A stretch of DNA of 64,000 nt from GCA-2746795 sp964643965 (GCA_964643965.1 CAZXVH010000010.1:1-64000); one strand, 5' to 3'; shown: positions 1 to 9,464, counted from the first letter of the stretch. Program-made: numbers and translations. Notes: generated by a model from the sequence alone, not told the origin.

Positions 1-570
1 ACCCATGAAAGTCAGTTCACTGTAACGCCGTCTTCCAGATGGCAAGAGGCGGACAAGATGTCCGCGCTCCCAGGTGCGGCGTCTTCCGGACGGCAAGAGG
101 CGGACAGGCTGTCCGCGCTCCCAGGTGCGGTGTCTTCCAGGCGGCAAGAGGCGGACAGGCTGTCTGTGCTCCCAGGTGCGGCGTCTTCCGGACGGCAAGA
201 GGCGGACAAGATGTCCGCGCTCCCGCATTTAGACGCCTCTGGACACGCCTATGACCAGATGGCCCCACCCCTGTTAGACATGCTGACATTGGATGAGGCG
301 GGGTTCCGTGAACGCTTTGCCCACAGCCCTATCCTGCGCATTAAACGGCGGCGGCTGGTGCGTAATGCGTGTGTGGCGGCGGGCAATTGGGGTAGTGAAA
401 CGGCCGTTCCCCCCCTCGTCTCCCTGCTTTCTGACCCGGAACCACTCATACGCGGCCATGCCGCCTGGGCTTTGCAACAAATTGATACGCGGGAAGCAAA
501 AACGGCCGTTGCCGCCGCATTGGCCGTTGAAAAAGATACACGAGTGTGTGAGGAAATGGAGGCAAAATAA
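1..570 (+). CDS. queG: Epoxyqueuosine reductase QueG, C-terminal part (5' end outside window)
   Basis: The reading frame is open from base 1 to a TAA at 568-570 and has no start in the window, so this is the 3' end of a longer gene. The last ~110 residues match the C-terminal HEAT-like region of QueG: 'GFRERFAHSPILRIKRRRLV' followed by 'RNACVAAGNW' and 'PLIRGHAAWALQQI'. QueG is a cytosolic B12- and 4Fe-4S-dependent enzyme that reduces epoxyqueuosine to queuosine in tRNA; its catalytic domain lies upstream of the window. The odd part is residues ~10-75, which are four in-frame copies of a 17-residue unit (QEADRLSALPGAASSGR-like) encoded by a 51-bp tandem repeat. The unit replaces or extends the linker before the HEAT region. 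If the upstream frame is broken, this would be a pseudogene; within the window the frame is intact. Confidence 0.75.
   Translation, partial: THESQFTVTPSSRWQEADKMSALPGAASSGRQEADRLSALPGAVSSRRQEADRLSVLPGAASSGRQEADKMSALPHLDASGHAYDQMAPPLLDMLTLDEAGFRERFAHSPILRIKRRRLVRNACVAAGNWGSETAVPPLVSLLSDPEPLIRGHAAWALQQIDTREAKTAVAAALAVEKDTRVCEEMEAK
29..226. repeat. 51-bp tandem repeat, 4 copies, of a REP-like hairpin
   Basis: Copies anchored on GGCGGACA begin at 48, 99, 150 and 201, exactly 51 bp apart. Each contains the hairpin GCGGACA-nnn-TGTCCGC followed by GCGCTCCCA. The period is a multiple of three and the array is translated inside queG. The same core is found at 6708, 11461-11670 and 63096-63140. Confidence 0.9.
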
Positions 571-574
571 CCGC

Positions 575-964
575 CTACAGACGCACAGAAGTTGTCTCCA
601 CTGCCAGCAGCCCTTTCAATATATCGAGTAGTTCTTTGGGATCCATTGGCTTTTTCAGGTAAACATTGGCGCCCGCCGCTAACCCTTCTTCTTCCGCCGC
701 CAACTGCGCCCGGCCGCTTAACATAATAACAGGAATAGCACGGGTGGCCGGATTTGCCCGCAATTTTTTGCAGGCCGTTATGCCATCCATTCCTGGCATC
801 ATCACATCTAAAATAATGGCGTCAGGGTGATGTTGAGCCACCTGCGCCAACGCCGCCAGCCCGTTTTCTGCTTCAATGGCCTCAAAGCCACCCAGCCCCA
901 GGAGCATGGTCAACATCTGCCGGGTCATCAACTCGTCGTCTACCACCAAAACCAGTTTTCCCAT
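575..964 (-). CDS. Single-domain response regulator (CheY-like receiver)
   Basis: A 129-aa protein that is only a receiver domain. It shows the acidic pair D9-D10 ('VVDDE'), the phospho-acceptor D53 in 'AIILDVMMPG', a Ser in 'VIMLSGRA' and the conserved Lys in 'YLKKP'. There is no output domain, so it should act through protein contacts after phosphorylation by an unlinked histidine kinase; none is adjacent. I chose the ATG at 964 over the GTG one codon upstream because GGAGAAGAG lies just in front of it. It converges with queG, with only 4 bases between the stop codons. The partner and pathway cannot be told from the sequence. Confidence 0.85.
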   Translation of the reverse strand: MGKLVLVVDDELMTRQMLTMLLGLGGFEAIEAENGLAALAQVAQHHPDAIILDVMMPGMDGITACKKLRANPATRAIPVIMLSGRAQLAAEEEGLAAGANVYLKKPMDPKELLDILKGLLAVETTSVRL

Positions 965-1028
965 CACTCTTCTCCATCGGGATATTTTAGAGAGAATAGA
1001 AATTCAGTAGATCGAAAAAGCATTTTTT

Positions 1029-1097
1029 ATCCGCAGATTAACGCAGATGACACAGATTTTTCAGGTCTAATCTGCGTCATCTGCGCAATCTGCGGAT
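1029..1097. repeat. Long imperfect inverted repeat (ATCCGCAGATT family)
   Basis: The left arm 1029-1056 and right arm 1071-1097 pair over ~27 bases with a few mismatches: ATCCGCAGATT, then CGCAGATGAC, then CAGA, each matched by its complement. The loop is ~14 bases. It lies in the 265-base gap upstream of the receiver gene. No T-run follows that would make it a clear terminator. Confidence 0.8.
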
Positions 1098-1157
1098 CAA
1101 CTCTTTTTAAGATTTTAAACTACTGAGATTAAAGATTAAGCCAATGAAAACGCCTCC

Positions 1158-1196
1158 AGTCCCAAATCCGAAATCCGAAATCCCAAATCCCAAATC
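1158..1196. repeat. Heptamer tandem repeat (AAATCCC/AAATCCG)
   Basis: About five head-to-tail copies of a 7-base unit (CCCAAAT/CCGAAAT) lie between the inverted repeat and the end of the URO-D-family gene. It is one of several heptamer blocks in the window. Confidence 0.75.
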
Positions 1197-1229
1197 TTTC
1201 CTCCAGTATACCGGCAACTCGCCCGGCGG

Positions 1230-2219
1230 TTAAGATACCGATAGTACCATTTCCCGCAAGGCGCGGATATTGCGAGTGGGTGTTGTCACCATGATAACGC
1301 AGCCGGTTCCCAACAGCAGGCGTGTACCGCCGGTCTGCTGGATGGCGTCTTGGGCTTCAGCCAACGTTTGGGCCGGTTCTTCCTGGTGCAGCGTCCAATG
1401 GTCTACACCGCCGCTGGCGGCGCCGCTCATTTGGGCCAGCCCCTCTTGCAGGCGAATGCCCGTTTCCCGGTCATGCCAGTTGAGGAACTGCGCCGGGTAG
1501 TCGGCCACCAAATCAAACATGACATCGGCGCCGTGCAGATGCACCATGTTGCACCACAGGTCGCTGACAGCTTCTAAAATGCGCAGGTCATAGGAACGGC
1601 CGTTTTCCACAAACTCCTCCCGGTTCAACAGCGGATACCGGGCGTGCTGCACGGCGTAAAAAATGCCGCTGATGCCCGTTTTCCTGGCAGCTTCAAGGAA
1701 ACGCAGAGTGCTTTCGGTGATCGTTTCCAGCCCCTTTTGGAAGGCGGCCGGATGGCTGCGCATGTGGCTGCGCATCACCGGGTCGTCTGCCAGGTGCTTG
1801 GCCTGGGACAGCGGCGAAAAAACGGTGGCGAGAAAGGGGACTTCCTCTTTCACCTGCTGCCCCACCAGGCGTAGCGCTTCAATCTGGCGGGCCAACATGC
1901 CCTGCGTAGGGTCCAGCGGCGTGAGGCTCTCCCAATCTTCCGCCCGCTGCACAGGGCGCCGCCGGTAGGCGCGTGTGCCTTCAATGTGACCCCGCCATTC
2001 CGTCTCTACGCCCCAATCCTCGACGGAGTAGCTGCTGGCCGGCCCCACTTTGAGCAAATCCCAATCGTATTGAGTTTGCCACTGCAAATGGGCGGCAGCC
2101 AACGCCTGAGCGTCCTGATCATCGCCCGGCCAATGCCGCCACAAGGCCACCGGGATGCGGTCTGGCTTTTCGCCAGCGATGACGGCTTCTAATCGTTTAC
2201 GTTTGTTGAATGATGACAT
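1230..2219 (-). CDS. Uroporphyrinogen decarboxylase (URO-D) family protein
   Basis: A 329-aa protein with the URO-D/MtaA-like fold signature: 'RLEAVIAGEKPDRIPVALWR' at the N-terminus, an internal 'FSPLSQAKHLA', and a C-terminal 'LLLGTGCVIMVTTP' before 'NIRALREMV'. The family includes HemE and the methyltransferase-like MtaA/CmuA group. This member lacks an obvious heme operon, so it may act on another substrate. The ATG at 2219 is chosen because AGGAAGG precedes it; a longer frame upstream has no supporting signal. It is transcribed divergently from the acyl-CoA dehydrogenase. HemE itself is less likely because the usual N-terminal PVWLMRQAGR motif is absent. Confidence 0.75.
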   Translation of the reverse strand: MSSFNKRKRLEAVIAGEKPDRIPVALWRHWPGDDQDAQALAAAHLQWQTQYDWDLLKVGPASSYSVEDWGVETEWRGHIEGTRAYRRRPVQRAEDWESLTPLDPTQGMLARQIEALRLVGQQVKEEVPFLATVFSPLSQAKHLADDPVMRSHMRSHPAAFQKGLETITESTLRFLEAARKTGISGIFYAVQHARYPLLNREEFVENGRSYDLRILEAVSDLWCNMVHLHGADVMFDLVADYPAQFLNWHDRETGIRLQEGLAQMSGAASGGVDHWTLHQEEPAQTLAEAQDAIQQTGGTRLLLGTGCVIMVTTPTRNIRALREMVLSVS

Positions 2220-2330
2220 TGTTTGCCTTCCTATAATAAAGTATGCGAGTGGCGGGTTGAGCCACTGTTCGCCCTGAACTGCACGTATGATACAATGCCA
2301 CCCCATTTTACCAAGAAAGGACAAGACGTC

Positions 2331-3476
2331 ATGACAAATGAAACGGCCGTTTCCCTGGCCCAGACTATTGCTAACCAAATCGCCCCCCGCGCCGGCGAAG
2401 CAGACAAACAAGGGGCGCTGCCCGCCGCCGATGTGGCTCTGCTGCAAGAAACCCGCTATACCGCCCTCAGCGTCCCTCGCGAGTTTGGCGGGCATGGCTT
2501 TTCGCTGCTGGACTGTGTAGCGGCGCAAGTGGCCTTAGCCCAGGGCAGCGGCGCCACGGCCATGGTGGCCGCCATGCCCATCCAACTGTTTGGCTTGCAG
2601 CGGGAATCGCGCAATTGGCGGCCAGGGGCGTATGCCCGCCTATGCCGCGCCGCCGCCGAGGGCGCCCTGATCAACTCCGCCGCCAGCGAACCCCAGTTGG
2701 GCAGCCCTTCTCGCGGCGGTTTGCCTCAGACAACGGCCGTTCCCAGTGAGGATGGCGCCGGTTGGCTCATAAACGGCCGTAAAACCTGGGTCTCAGGCGG
2801 CGAACATCTGACCTATCTGCTCGTTTACGTGGCTGTCAGCGGCACACAGGGCTTGATGTTGGTGGAGCAAGGAACGCCCGGCCTGGTATGGCAGCACACC
2901 TGGCAAGACGCCCTCAGCCTGCGGGCCAGCGACAGCCACGATCTCGTTTTGGACAATGTGTTTGTGCCTTTCGATCATCTCATCGACGATGGCTCTGTCC
3001 CGGCAGCCAATATCTGGTTTCCCTTGATCATGGCGAGCGTCTATTTGGGAACGGCCGTGGCCGCCCGGGACTGTGTCATCCAATTTGCTCTGGAGCGTGT
3101 GCCCACCGCCCTGGGCCAACCCATCGCCACCCTGCCCAAAATCCAGCGCCAGATCGGTGAAATAGACATCGCCTTGCAAGCTGCGCACGCCTTGCTCTAT
3201 GAAGTTGCCGGTTCATGGACGGGAAAAAACGAAGATCGCGCTGCGTTTTGGCCGCGCATCGCCGCCGCCAAAAGCGTGGCCACTAACACCGCCAACCACG
3301 TCACCGACCTGGCCTTGCGCATCGCCGGCGGGGCCGGCATCACCCGCGCCCTGCCCCTGGAACGCTACTTCCGCGACGTGCGGGCTGGCTCCATGCAGCC
3401 CCCTTCCGGCGACACCGCCCTGGAAATTGTAGGCCGCGCCGCCATCGCCCAATCGGGTAGTCGAGTAGTCGGGTAG
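2331..3476 (+). CDS. Acyl-CoA dehydrogenase family protein
   Basis: A 381-aa protein with the flavoprotein acyl-CoA dehydrogenase layout. An alpha-helical N-domain ('ALSVPREFGGHGFSLLDCVA') is followed by a beta-domain ('LINSAASEPQLGSPSRGG', then 'GWLINGRKTWVSGG'). The C-terminal helical domain ends in 'RIAGGAGITRALPLERYFRD', where the family carries its FAD/CoA contacts. It would oxidise an acyl-CoA or related thioester with transfer of electrons to ETF; no ETF genes are nearby. The ATG at 2331 has AAGG 10 bases upstream; the frame extends further but only through non-conserved sequence. Oddly, the last residues (SGSRVVG) and the TAG stop are made of the TAGTCGGG octamer repeat, so the native C-terminus may have been replaced. 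Confidence 0.85.
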   Translation: MTNETAVSLAQTIANQIAPRAGEADKQGALPAADVALLQETRYTALSVPREFGGHGFSLLDCVAAQVALAQGSGATAMVAAMPIQLFGLQRESRNWRPGAYARLCRAAAEGALINSAASEPQLGSPSRGGLPQTTAVPSEDGAGWLINGRKTWVSGGEHLTYLLVYVAVSGTQGLMLVEQGTPGLVWQHTWQDALSLRASDSHDLVLDNVFVPFDHLIDDGSVPAANIWFPLIMASVYLGTAVAARDCVIQFALERVPTALGQPIATLPKIQRQIGEIDIALQAAHALLYEVAGSWTGKNEDRAAFWPRIAAAKSVATNTANHVTDLALRIAGGAGITRALPLERYFRDVRAGSMQPPSGDTALEIVGRAAIAQSGSRVVG

Positions 3477-3538
3477 TCGGGTAGTCGAATAGTCGGGTAG
3501 TCGAATAGTCGGGTAGTCGGGTAGTCGAGTAGTCGGTT
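3456..3538. repeat. Octamer tandem repeat (TAGTCGGG/TAGTCGAA)
   Basis: About ten consecutive copies of an 8-base unit with variation in the last two bases (GG, AG, AA). It supplies the stop codon of the upstream acyl-CoA dehydrogenase. Confidence 0.9.
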
Positions 3539-3540
3539 CG

Positions 3541-3613
3541 CTGTTTACTGTTCACTGCCTACTGTCCACTGTCCACTGCCCACTGTTCACTGTTCACTAT
3601 CCACTATCCACTA
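3541..3613. repeat. Heptamer tandem repeat (ACTGTCC/ACTGTTC/ACTATCC)
   Basis: About ten head-to-tail 7-base units. Its right end contains the stop codon (3597-3599, read on the minus strand) and last codons of the metallophosphoesterase. Similar heptamers occur at 6719, 34270 and 58964. Confidence 0.88.
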
Positions 3614-5084
3614 TGTTTATGGCCAGTTTCTCGGCTGTTTTAGCATACTGCTTCTGCTGGTGGCCGGTCCAACTGTCAAAGCCAATCGTACCTTGCGCTT
3701 TATTCTTCTTATCTTCAAACTCATTATAAAAAACGAGATACGTTAACTGTTTAATGCCCACAAAATTGGCGGTTCTATCCAGGGAAACGGTGCGGCGCAA
3801 TCGTTCACGCCAGGTGCCTGTATTGAGGTAAATCACATCGCGGTCAGCCACGCGGTCTAACGGCCGTAAAAGCGGCTCGTGAGTATGTCCATAGAGGATG
3901 TAGCGGATGGCGCTGTCTGGTTTGCGCCACACTTCTTCTTCATACGCGCCGACCGTGTACACATCCAGTTCTTTGCCGCGCATGGCTCGTTCTGCGGCCG
4001 GCAGCAGCAGTTCAATCAAGTCGTTGGCGTCGCTGTGGTTTACCAAAAAGTCAATCACCTGCCGGAATGGCGTGCGGGCGGCGGCGCGAAGCAGCTCGTC
4101 TACATGGGTGGCGGGATTACGCCACTGCTGCACAAATTTGATGTCAAAGAAATTTTGGGCCACTTCATCAATCGTTTCGTCCAGCGCTTTGCGCACCCAT
4201 TTATTATCTTGCTCCTTAATTTGGGCGTAAAACCATTCCATTAAACGGCCGATGGGCCGCACATTATCTGCATCTTGCATCGCTTTAATCAGTTCATCGG
4301 TGATGGGGTATTCCGGCCGTTTCTGCGCCAAAATGACGGCCAGATTGACGGCGATTTCGGTGGCGATGACATCGCCAATGGGCAGTTGCAGATGATCTTC
4401 ACGGGTGAAAGCGATGGTACCATTATAGTTGTAGGCGTCAAACTGATGGCCGTGCCGGGCAAAGACGCCGTAAGCTGCATCTTCAAAGGCATATTTGTAC
4501 CACCAGTTTCCGCTCTCTATATCCCCGTCCACAGTGGCTGGCGTCACCGTGAGATTGAGCTGCTTTTTCAGTTCATCGCGCAGTGAGGGGTAGAGGTTGA
4601 TGGGGCGATCATGGTTGCCCACGATGTAGATGATTTGCACGGGGATGGCGTAGTCGGCGGTCTGGTATTCTTTAACGGCCGTTTCCTGCAAATTGGCTTG
4701 AAAATTACGAAAAAATTCAAAGGTCTCCCAATTTTGGTAGAGGATGGTGTGGGGCGGCACATCCTTTTTATCAGCGGAAGCGGGGAAACGACCCAAAATA
4801 TCCAGGCAGCGCTGCTCAGAACGGCCGTTTTCACGGGGATAAGGAATATCAGCCAGGCCATTTTTACCCCAGAGCCGGTCATCCGGTTCCTCTTCAAACC
4901 ATTGCGTGGTGCGAATCAAGTCGGGAATATCACCCAGGAGCAGCAGCTTCAGTTCCGTCGCCTTGTTCTTGAGCGCCAGCCCCACAATGCCAGACATAAA
5001 CACTTGCTCAAACGCTTTGGCCGGCAAATTGTGGTTGCCAGAAGTGCCGTCTACAAAATGTAAATCACTGATAACAACAAGCAT
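3597..5084 (-). CDS. Calcineurin-like metallophosphoesterase
   Basis: A 495-aa protein carrying all five dimetal motifs of the family in order: D-x-H ('ISDLHF') at residues ~6-9, 'LLLGDIPD' (GDxxD), 'IVGNHDRP' (GNHD), 'ARHGHQFD' and 'LYGHTHEP' (GHxH). It should hydrolyse a phosphomono- or diester using two metal ions. The ~200-residue stretch between GNHD and the last motif is longer than in small phosphodiesterases and gives no substrate clue. No signal peptide is visible. The ATG at 5084 has GGAGAGA upstream. The C-terminal residues and the TAG stop lie in the heptamer repeat, as with the convergent neighbour. Confidence 0.85.
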   Translation of the reverse strand: MLVVISDLHFVDGTSGNHNLPAKAFEQVFMSGIVGLALKNKATELKLLLLGDIPDLIRTTQWFEEEPDDRLWGKNGLADIPYPRENGRSEQRCLDILGRFPASADKKDVPPHTILYQNWETFEFFRNFQANLQETAVKEYQTADYAIPVQIIYIVGNHDRPINLYPSLRDELKKQLNLTVTPATVDGDIESGNWWYKYAFEDAAYGVFARHGHQFDAYNYNGTIAFTREDHLQLPIGDVIATEIAVNLAVILAQKRPEYPITDELIKAMQDADNVRPIGRLMEWFYAQIKEQDNKWVRKALDETIDEVAQNFFDIKFVQQWRNPATHVDELLRAAARTPFRQVIDFLVNHSDANDLIELLLPAAERAMRGKELDVYTVGAYEEEVWRKPDSAIRYILYGHTHEPLLRPLDRVADRDVIYLNTGTWRERLRRTVSLDRTANFVGIKQLTYLVFYNEFEDKKNKAQGTIGFDSWTGHQQKQYAKTAEKLAINIVDSG

Positions 5085-5216
5085 GGTATTCTCTCTCCAG
5101 TATATTTTCTGTCTCAGACTCCGGTTAAAATCGGCGTCCTCTGCAATAGAAATACCAATATTGGATTCCTGGCGTATTTTGGTCAGGTCACAAGAGGGAG
5201 GGAAAATGTAACCTGA

Positions 5217-5289
5217 TACGCCCTGAGGGATTCGAACCCCCAACCCTCAGTTTCGAAGACTGATGCTCTATCCATTGAGCTAAGGGCGC
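5217..5289 (-). tRNA. tRNA-Arg (anticodon TCG)
   Basis: On the minus strand the sequence folds as a 73-nt tRNA: acceptor GCGCCCT/AGGGCGT, T-arm GGTTCGAATCC and an anticodon stem TCAGT/ACTGA around loop CTTCGAA, giving anticodon TCG. The discriminator base is A and the CCA end is not encoded. It lies 133 bases upstream of the metallophosphoesterase and could be cotranscribed with it. Confidence 0.93.
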
Positions 5290-5337
5290 ATACCTTCATC
5301 ATATTCATTTTTCACCATTTTGACAATGGTTTAAAAG

Positions 5338-5372
5338 TAAAAAGCTGACGGCCGTTTTGCCATCAGCTTTTA
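5338..5372 (-). terminator. Rho-independent terminator behind tRNA-His
   Basis: AAAAGCTGACGGC pairs with GCCATCAGCTTTT (13 bp, one mismatch) and is followed on the minus strand by TTTTTACTTTT. It lies immediately 3' of tRNA-His and upstream of tRNA-Arg. The loop side contains a copy of the ACGGCCGT palindrome. Confidence 0.75.
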
Positions 5373-5373
5373 G

Positions 5374-5447
5374 GGCGAGTAGTGGGATTTGAACCCACGA
5401 TCTTCTGGGCCACAACCAGACGTGTTAACCACTACACTATACCCGCC
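5374..5447 (-). tRNA. tRNA-His (anticodon GTG)
   Basis: A 74-nt minus-strand tRNA with anticodon loop TTGTGGC (GTG) on stem TCTGG/CCAGA. The extra G-1 that is diagnostic of tRNA-His is encoded opposite discriminator C73. Acceptor stem is GCGGGTA/TACTCGC with one G-U pair. A full CCA end is not encoded. Confidence 0.94.
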
Positions 5448-5499
5448 ATGTTGGGCGACGAGAATCCTATCATATCTACACACCAGAGGCAAGTTAAAC

Positions 5500-5528
5500 T
5501 TTACCATTTTCACCATTCGCTTTACAAT
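5500..5528 (+). promoter_or_regulatory. Promoter with start at the kinase ATG (leaderless)
   Basis: TTTACC (5500-5505), a 17-bp spacer and TACAAT (5523-5528), then 6 bases to the ATG at 5535. Transcription would begin at or next to the A of the start codon, and there is no Shine-Dalgarno. Confidence 0.6.
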
Positions 5529-5534
5529 CCCCGT

Positions 5535-6689
5535 ATGCAACCCGAACTACGCACCCTGAACGGCCGTTATCGCCTGTTAGAACGGATTGGCAGCGGCGGC
5601 ATGGCCGCTGTCTACCGGGCGCAAGACCTGCGCCTGGGCCGCTTTGTGGCTATCAAAATGCTGCACGAGAGCCTCACCAGCGACGAAGGCTTTTTGCGTC
5701 GCTTCCAGCAAGAAGCCCACGCCGCCGCCAACCTGACCCATCCCAATATCGTCACCGTGCATGACATCGGCCAGGATGACCACCGCCATTACATCGTCAT
5801 GGAATTCGTCGATGGGCAAACGCTCAAACAGTTGATCCGCGAACAGGCGCAAAACCACAGCCTGCTGCCCATCAACCGCAGCCTCGATCTCGCCATCCAG
5901 ACGTGCAACGGCCTGGGTTATGCCCATCGCGCCCAACTGGTTCACTGCGACATGAAACCGCAAAATATCCTCGTCACCCGTGACGACCGGGTGAAGGTGG
6001 CCGATTTTGGCATCGCTCGCGCCATCAGCGAGGCCAGCCAGCAGATCAGCGACAGCCAGGTGTGGGGCACACCCCAATACTTCTCGCCGGAGCAGGCGGC
6101 CGGCGAAGCGCCCACCCCCGCTTCTGATGTGTACGGCGTGGGCGTGATTATGTTTGAAATGCTCACCGGCCACCTGCCGTTTACGGCCGATACGCCCACG
6201 GCCCTGGCCCTCAAACATTTGCAAGAGATACCCCCTTCCACCATCGAAAGCAATCCGGCCGTGCCCCGGCAGTTAGACCAGATCGTGCAAAAGCTGTTAG
6301 CCAAAGAACCAACTGCCCGCTACCGCACGGCCGGCCAACTGGGACGGGTGCTGCAAGCGTACCGCGACCGCACCCTGGCCGACACCGGCCCTATCTACCC
6401 CGCCATGACGCTCAAGAGTGTGCCGGTGGTGGAACAGGATACGCAATTTTATGTGAAAACGGCCGTGGCCGCCGCCGCCCACCTTGATGATGATCAACAA
6501 GATACCCCCATCCGCGCTGCCAAACCCGTTCGCGCCAGCCAGCCACACACAATCAGCGCCGCTGCGCCCACCCTGTTAACCACCGAAGACCCAGATTGGA
6601 CCATCCTCGGCCTGGGCATCGCCGCCCTCATCATGCTCCTGGGCCTCATCCCCCTCTGGTTCTTCGTCTACCGCGCCTGGGCCGGTTAA
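5535..6689 (+). CDS. Membrane Ser/Thr protein kinase (PknB type)
   Basis: A 384-aa protein with an N-terminal bacterial Hanks-type kinase domain. It has the glycine loop 'IGSGGMAAVYRA' (~17-28), ATP-binding K41 in 'VAIKM', catalytic loop 'HCDMKPQN' with D139 and N144, 'DFG' at 157, and the 'GTPQYFSPEQ' activation-segment end. The catalytic-loop Arg is replaced by Cys (HCD instead of HRD), a change seen in kinases that do not need activation-loop phosphorylation. A linker of ~90 residues leads to one C-terminal transmembrane helix with essentially no extracellular part, so this kinase has no PASTA or sensor domain. It precedes ftsH by ~100 bases. Substrates are unknown. Confidence 0.9.
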   Translation: MQPELRTLNGRYRLLERIGSGGMAAVYRAQDLRLGRFVAIKMLHESLTSDEGFLRRFQQEAHAAANLTHPNIVTVHDIGQDDHRHYIVMEFVDGQTLKQLIREQAQNHSLLPINRSLDLAIQTCNGLGYAHRAQLVHCDMKPQNILVTRDDRVKVADFGIARAISEASQQISDSQVWGTPQYFSPEQAAGEAPTPASDVYGVGVIMFEMLTGHLPFTADTPTALALKHLQEIPPSTIESNPAVPRQLDQIVQKLLAKEPTARYRTAGQLGRVLQAYRDRTLADTGPIYPAMTLKSVPVVEQDTQFYVKTAVAAAAHLDDDQQDTPIRAAKPVRASQPHTISAAAPTLLTTEDPDWTILGLGIAALIMLLGLIPLWFFVYRAWAG

Positions 6690-6704
6690 CGCCTTACAGC
6701 CGGG

Positions 6705-6735
6705 CAAGATGCCCGTGCTCCCACTGTCCACTGCC
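6705..6735. repeat. REP-like hairpin variant plus heptamer remnant
   Basis: CGGGCA-aga-TGCCCG followed by TGCTCCCA, then ACTGTCCACTG. It matches the GCGGACA/TGTCCGC family but both stem arms differ in a compensatory way. Confidence 0.65.
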
Positions 6736-6762
6736 CCCCTCCTCGCCCCCCCTATCTCTTTT

Positions 6763-6783
6763 TGCTATACTGTGGACTTGGAG
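6763..6783 (+). promoter_or_regulatory. Extended -10 promoter for ftsH
   Basis: TGCTATACT (6763-6771) is an extended -10 element with no clear -35. The expected start near 6778 leaves a leader of about 14 bases with GGAG (6780-6783) before the ATG at 6792. Confidence 0.5.
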
Positions 6784-6791
6784 ATTTATTT

Positions 6792-8735
<1,944 letters not shown>

Positions 8736-8828
8736 AAATTTTTACGCGAAAGGGACCAAAAACCTCGGGGGTTGGCGCAGCTGGATAAGCGGCTTCCGGG
8801 GTTTGTTGTTGTCAGCGCACATTCCGCC

Positions 8829-8861
8829 AGATTGGTTCATTCTCCGAGATTGAACCAATCT
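8829..8861. repeat. Perfect 11-bp inverted repeat AGATTGGTTCA
   Basis: AGATTGGTTCA (8829-8839) and its exact complement TGAACCAATCT (8851-8861) flank an 11-base loop in the 146-base gap between ftsH and the acetyltransferase. No T-run follows, so it may be an operator, an RNA element or a dispersed repeat rather than a terminator. Confidence 0.7.
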
Positions 8862-8881
8862 CCAAATTCATAGGTATCACT

Positions 8882-9451
8882 ATGGAATCACACCCACCAC
8901 TTACATTTCGGCCGGCTTCGGAAGATGATTTTGAGGGCTGCCTGGCGATTGACCACAGCTTTGAGACGGATCGGGTGTGGCAGATGTCCGTTTCAGAGGG
9001 GACGGCGGCCAAACAGATCCAGTTTCAAATGGTAAAGCTGCCGCAAAAGAAGTTGGTAGTTTATCCTTATGCCGCAGGAAGGTTGGTGCAGCGCTGGTGC
9101 GCCAGTGAATGGTTCCTGGTGGGCGAGGCAAACGCCAATGTTGAGGCTGGTCGAAGCAGCCGTTTGCAAGCCTACATCACCGCCGCCACCGAAAAGATCA
9201 CAGCCACCGCCTGGATATTCGACATGGTAGTGGCGCCAGACTACCGGCGGCAGGGATATGGCAGCCATATGCTAGCGCTGGCCGGTGAATGGGCCAGGCA
9301 GCAAAACGCCCAACAGTTGATAACGGCCGTTGCCACTCAAAATCATCCGGCCATGAACTTCGTGCAGCGACACGGTTTCAACTTTTGCGGCTATAATGAG
9401 GCGGCATACCAAAGCAGGGAAATTTCCCTGTTTTTTAGCCTGAAATTATAA
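8882..9451 (+). CDS. GNAT-family N-acetyltransferase
   Basis: A 189-aa protein whose second half has the GNAT acetyl-CoA site: 'DMVVAPDYRRQGYGSHML' (motif A, with the R/Q-x-x-G-x-G/A pyrophosphate loop) and motif B 'NHPAMNFVQRHGFNFCGYNE'. It should transfer an acyl group from acyl-CoA to an amine; the substrate is not evident. The N-terminal half is less typical and long for the family. The ATG at 8882 has only a weak AGG upstream. The stop lies 13 bases before the next gene, but a possible terminator overlaps the last codons. Confidence 0.85.
   Translation: MESHPPLTFRPASEDDFEGCLAIDHSFETDRVWQMSVSEGTAAKQIQFQMVKLPQKKLVVYPYAAGRLVQRWCASEWFLVGEANANVEAGRSSRLQAYITAATEKITATAWIFDMVVAPDYRRQGYGSHMLALAGEWARQQNAQQLITAVATQNHPAMNFVQRHGFNFCGYNEAAYQSREISLFFSLKL
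9415..9436 (+). terminator. Possible terminator inside the acetyltransferase 3' end
   Basis: CAGGGA-AATT-TCCCTG followed directly by TTTTTT, all within the last codons of the acetyltransferase gene. The stem is short (6 bp), so efficiency is uncertain. Confidence 0.45.
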
Positions 9452-9464
9452 GATATAACGCCAT

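Noticed and set aside
12..289. Several overlapping open frames on both strands across the 51-bp repeats
   Set aside because: They arise because the repeat length is a multiple of three and lacks stops. Only the plus-strand frame that continues into QueG has family similarity.
5577..6224. A 215-codon minus-strand frame inside the kinase gene
   Set aside because: It is the high-GC antisense shadow of the kinase. The plus-strand frame carries all kinase motifs.
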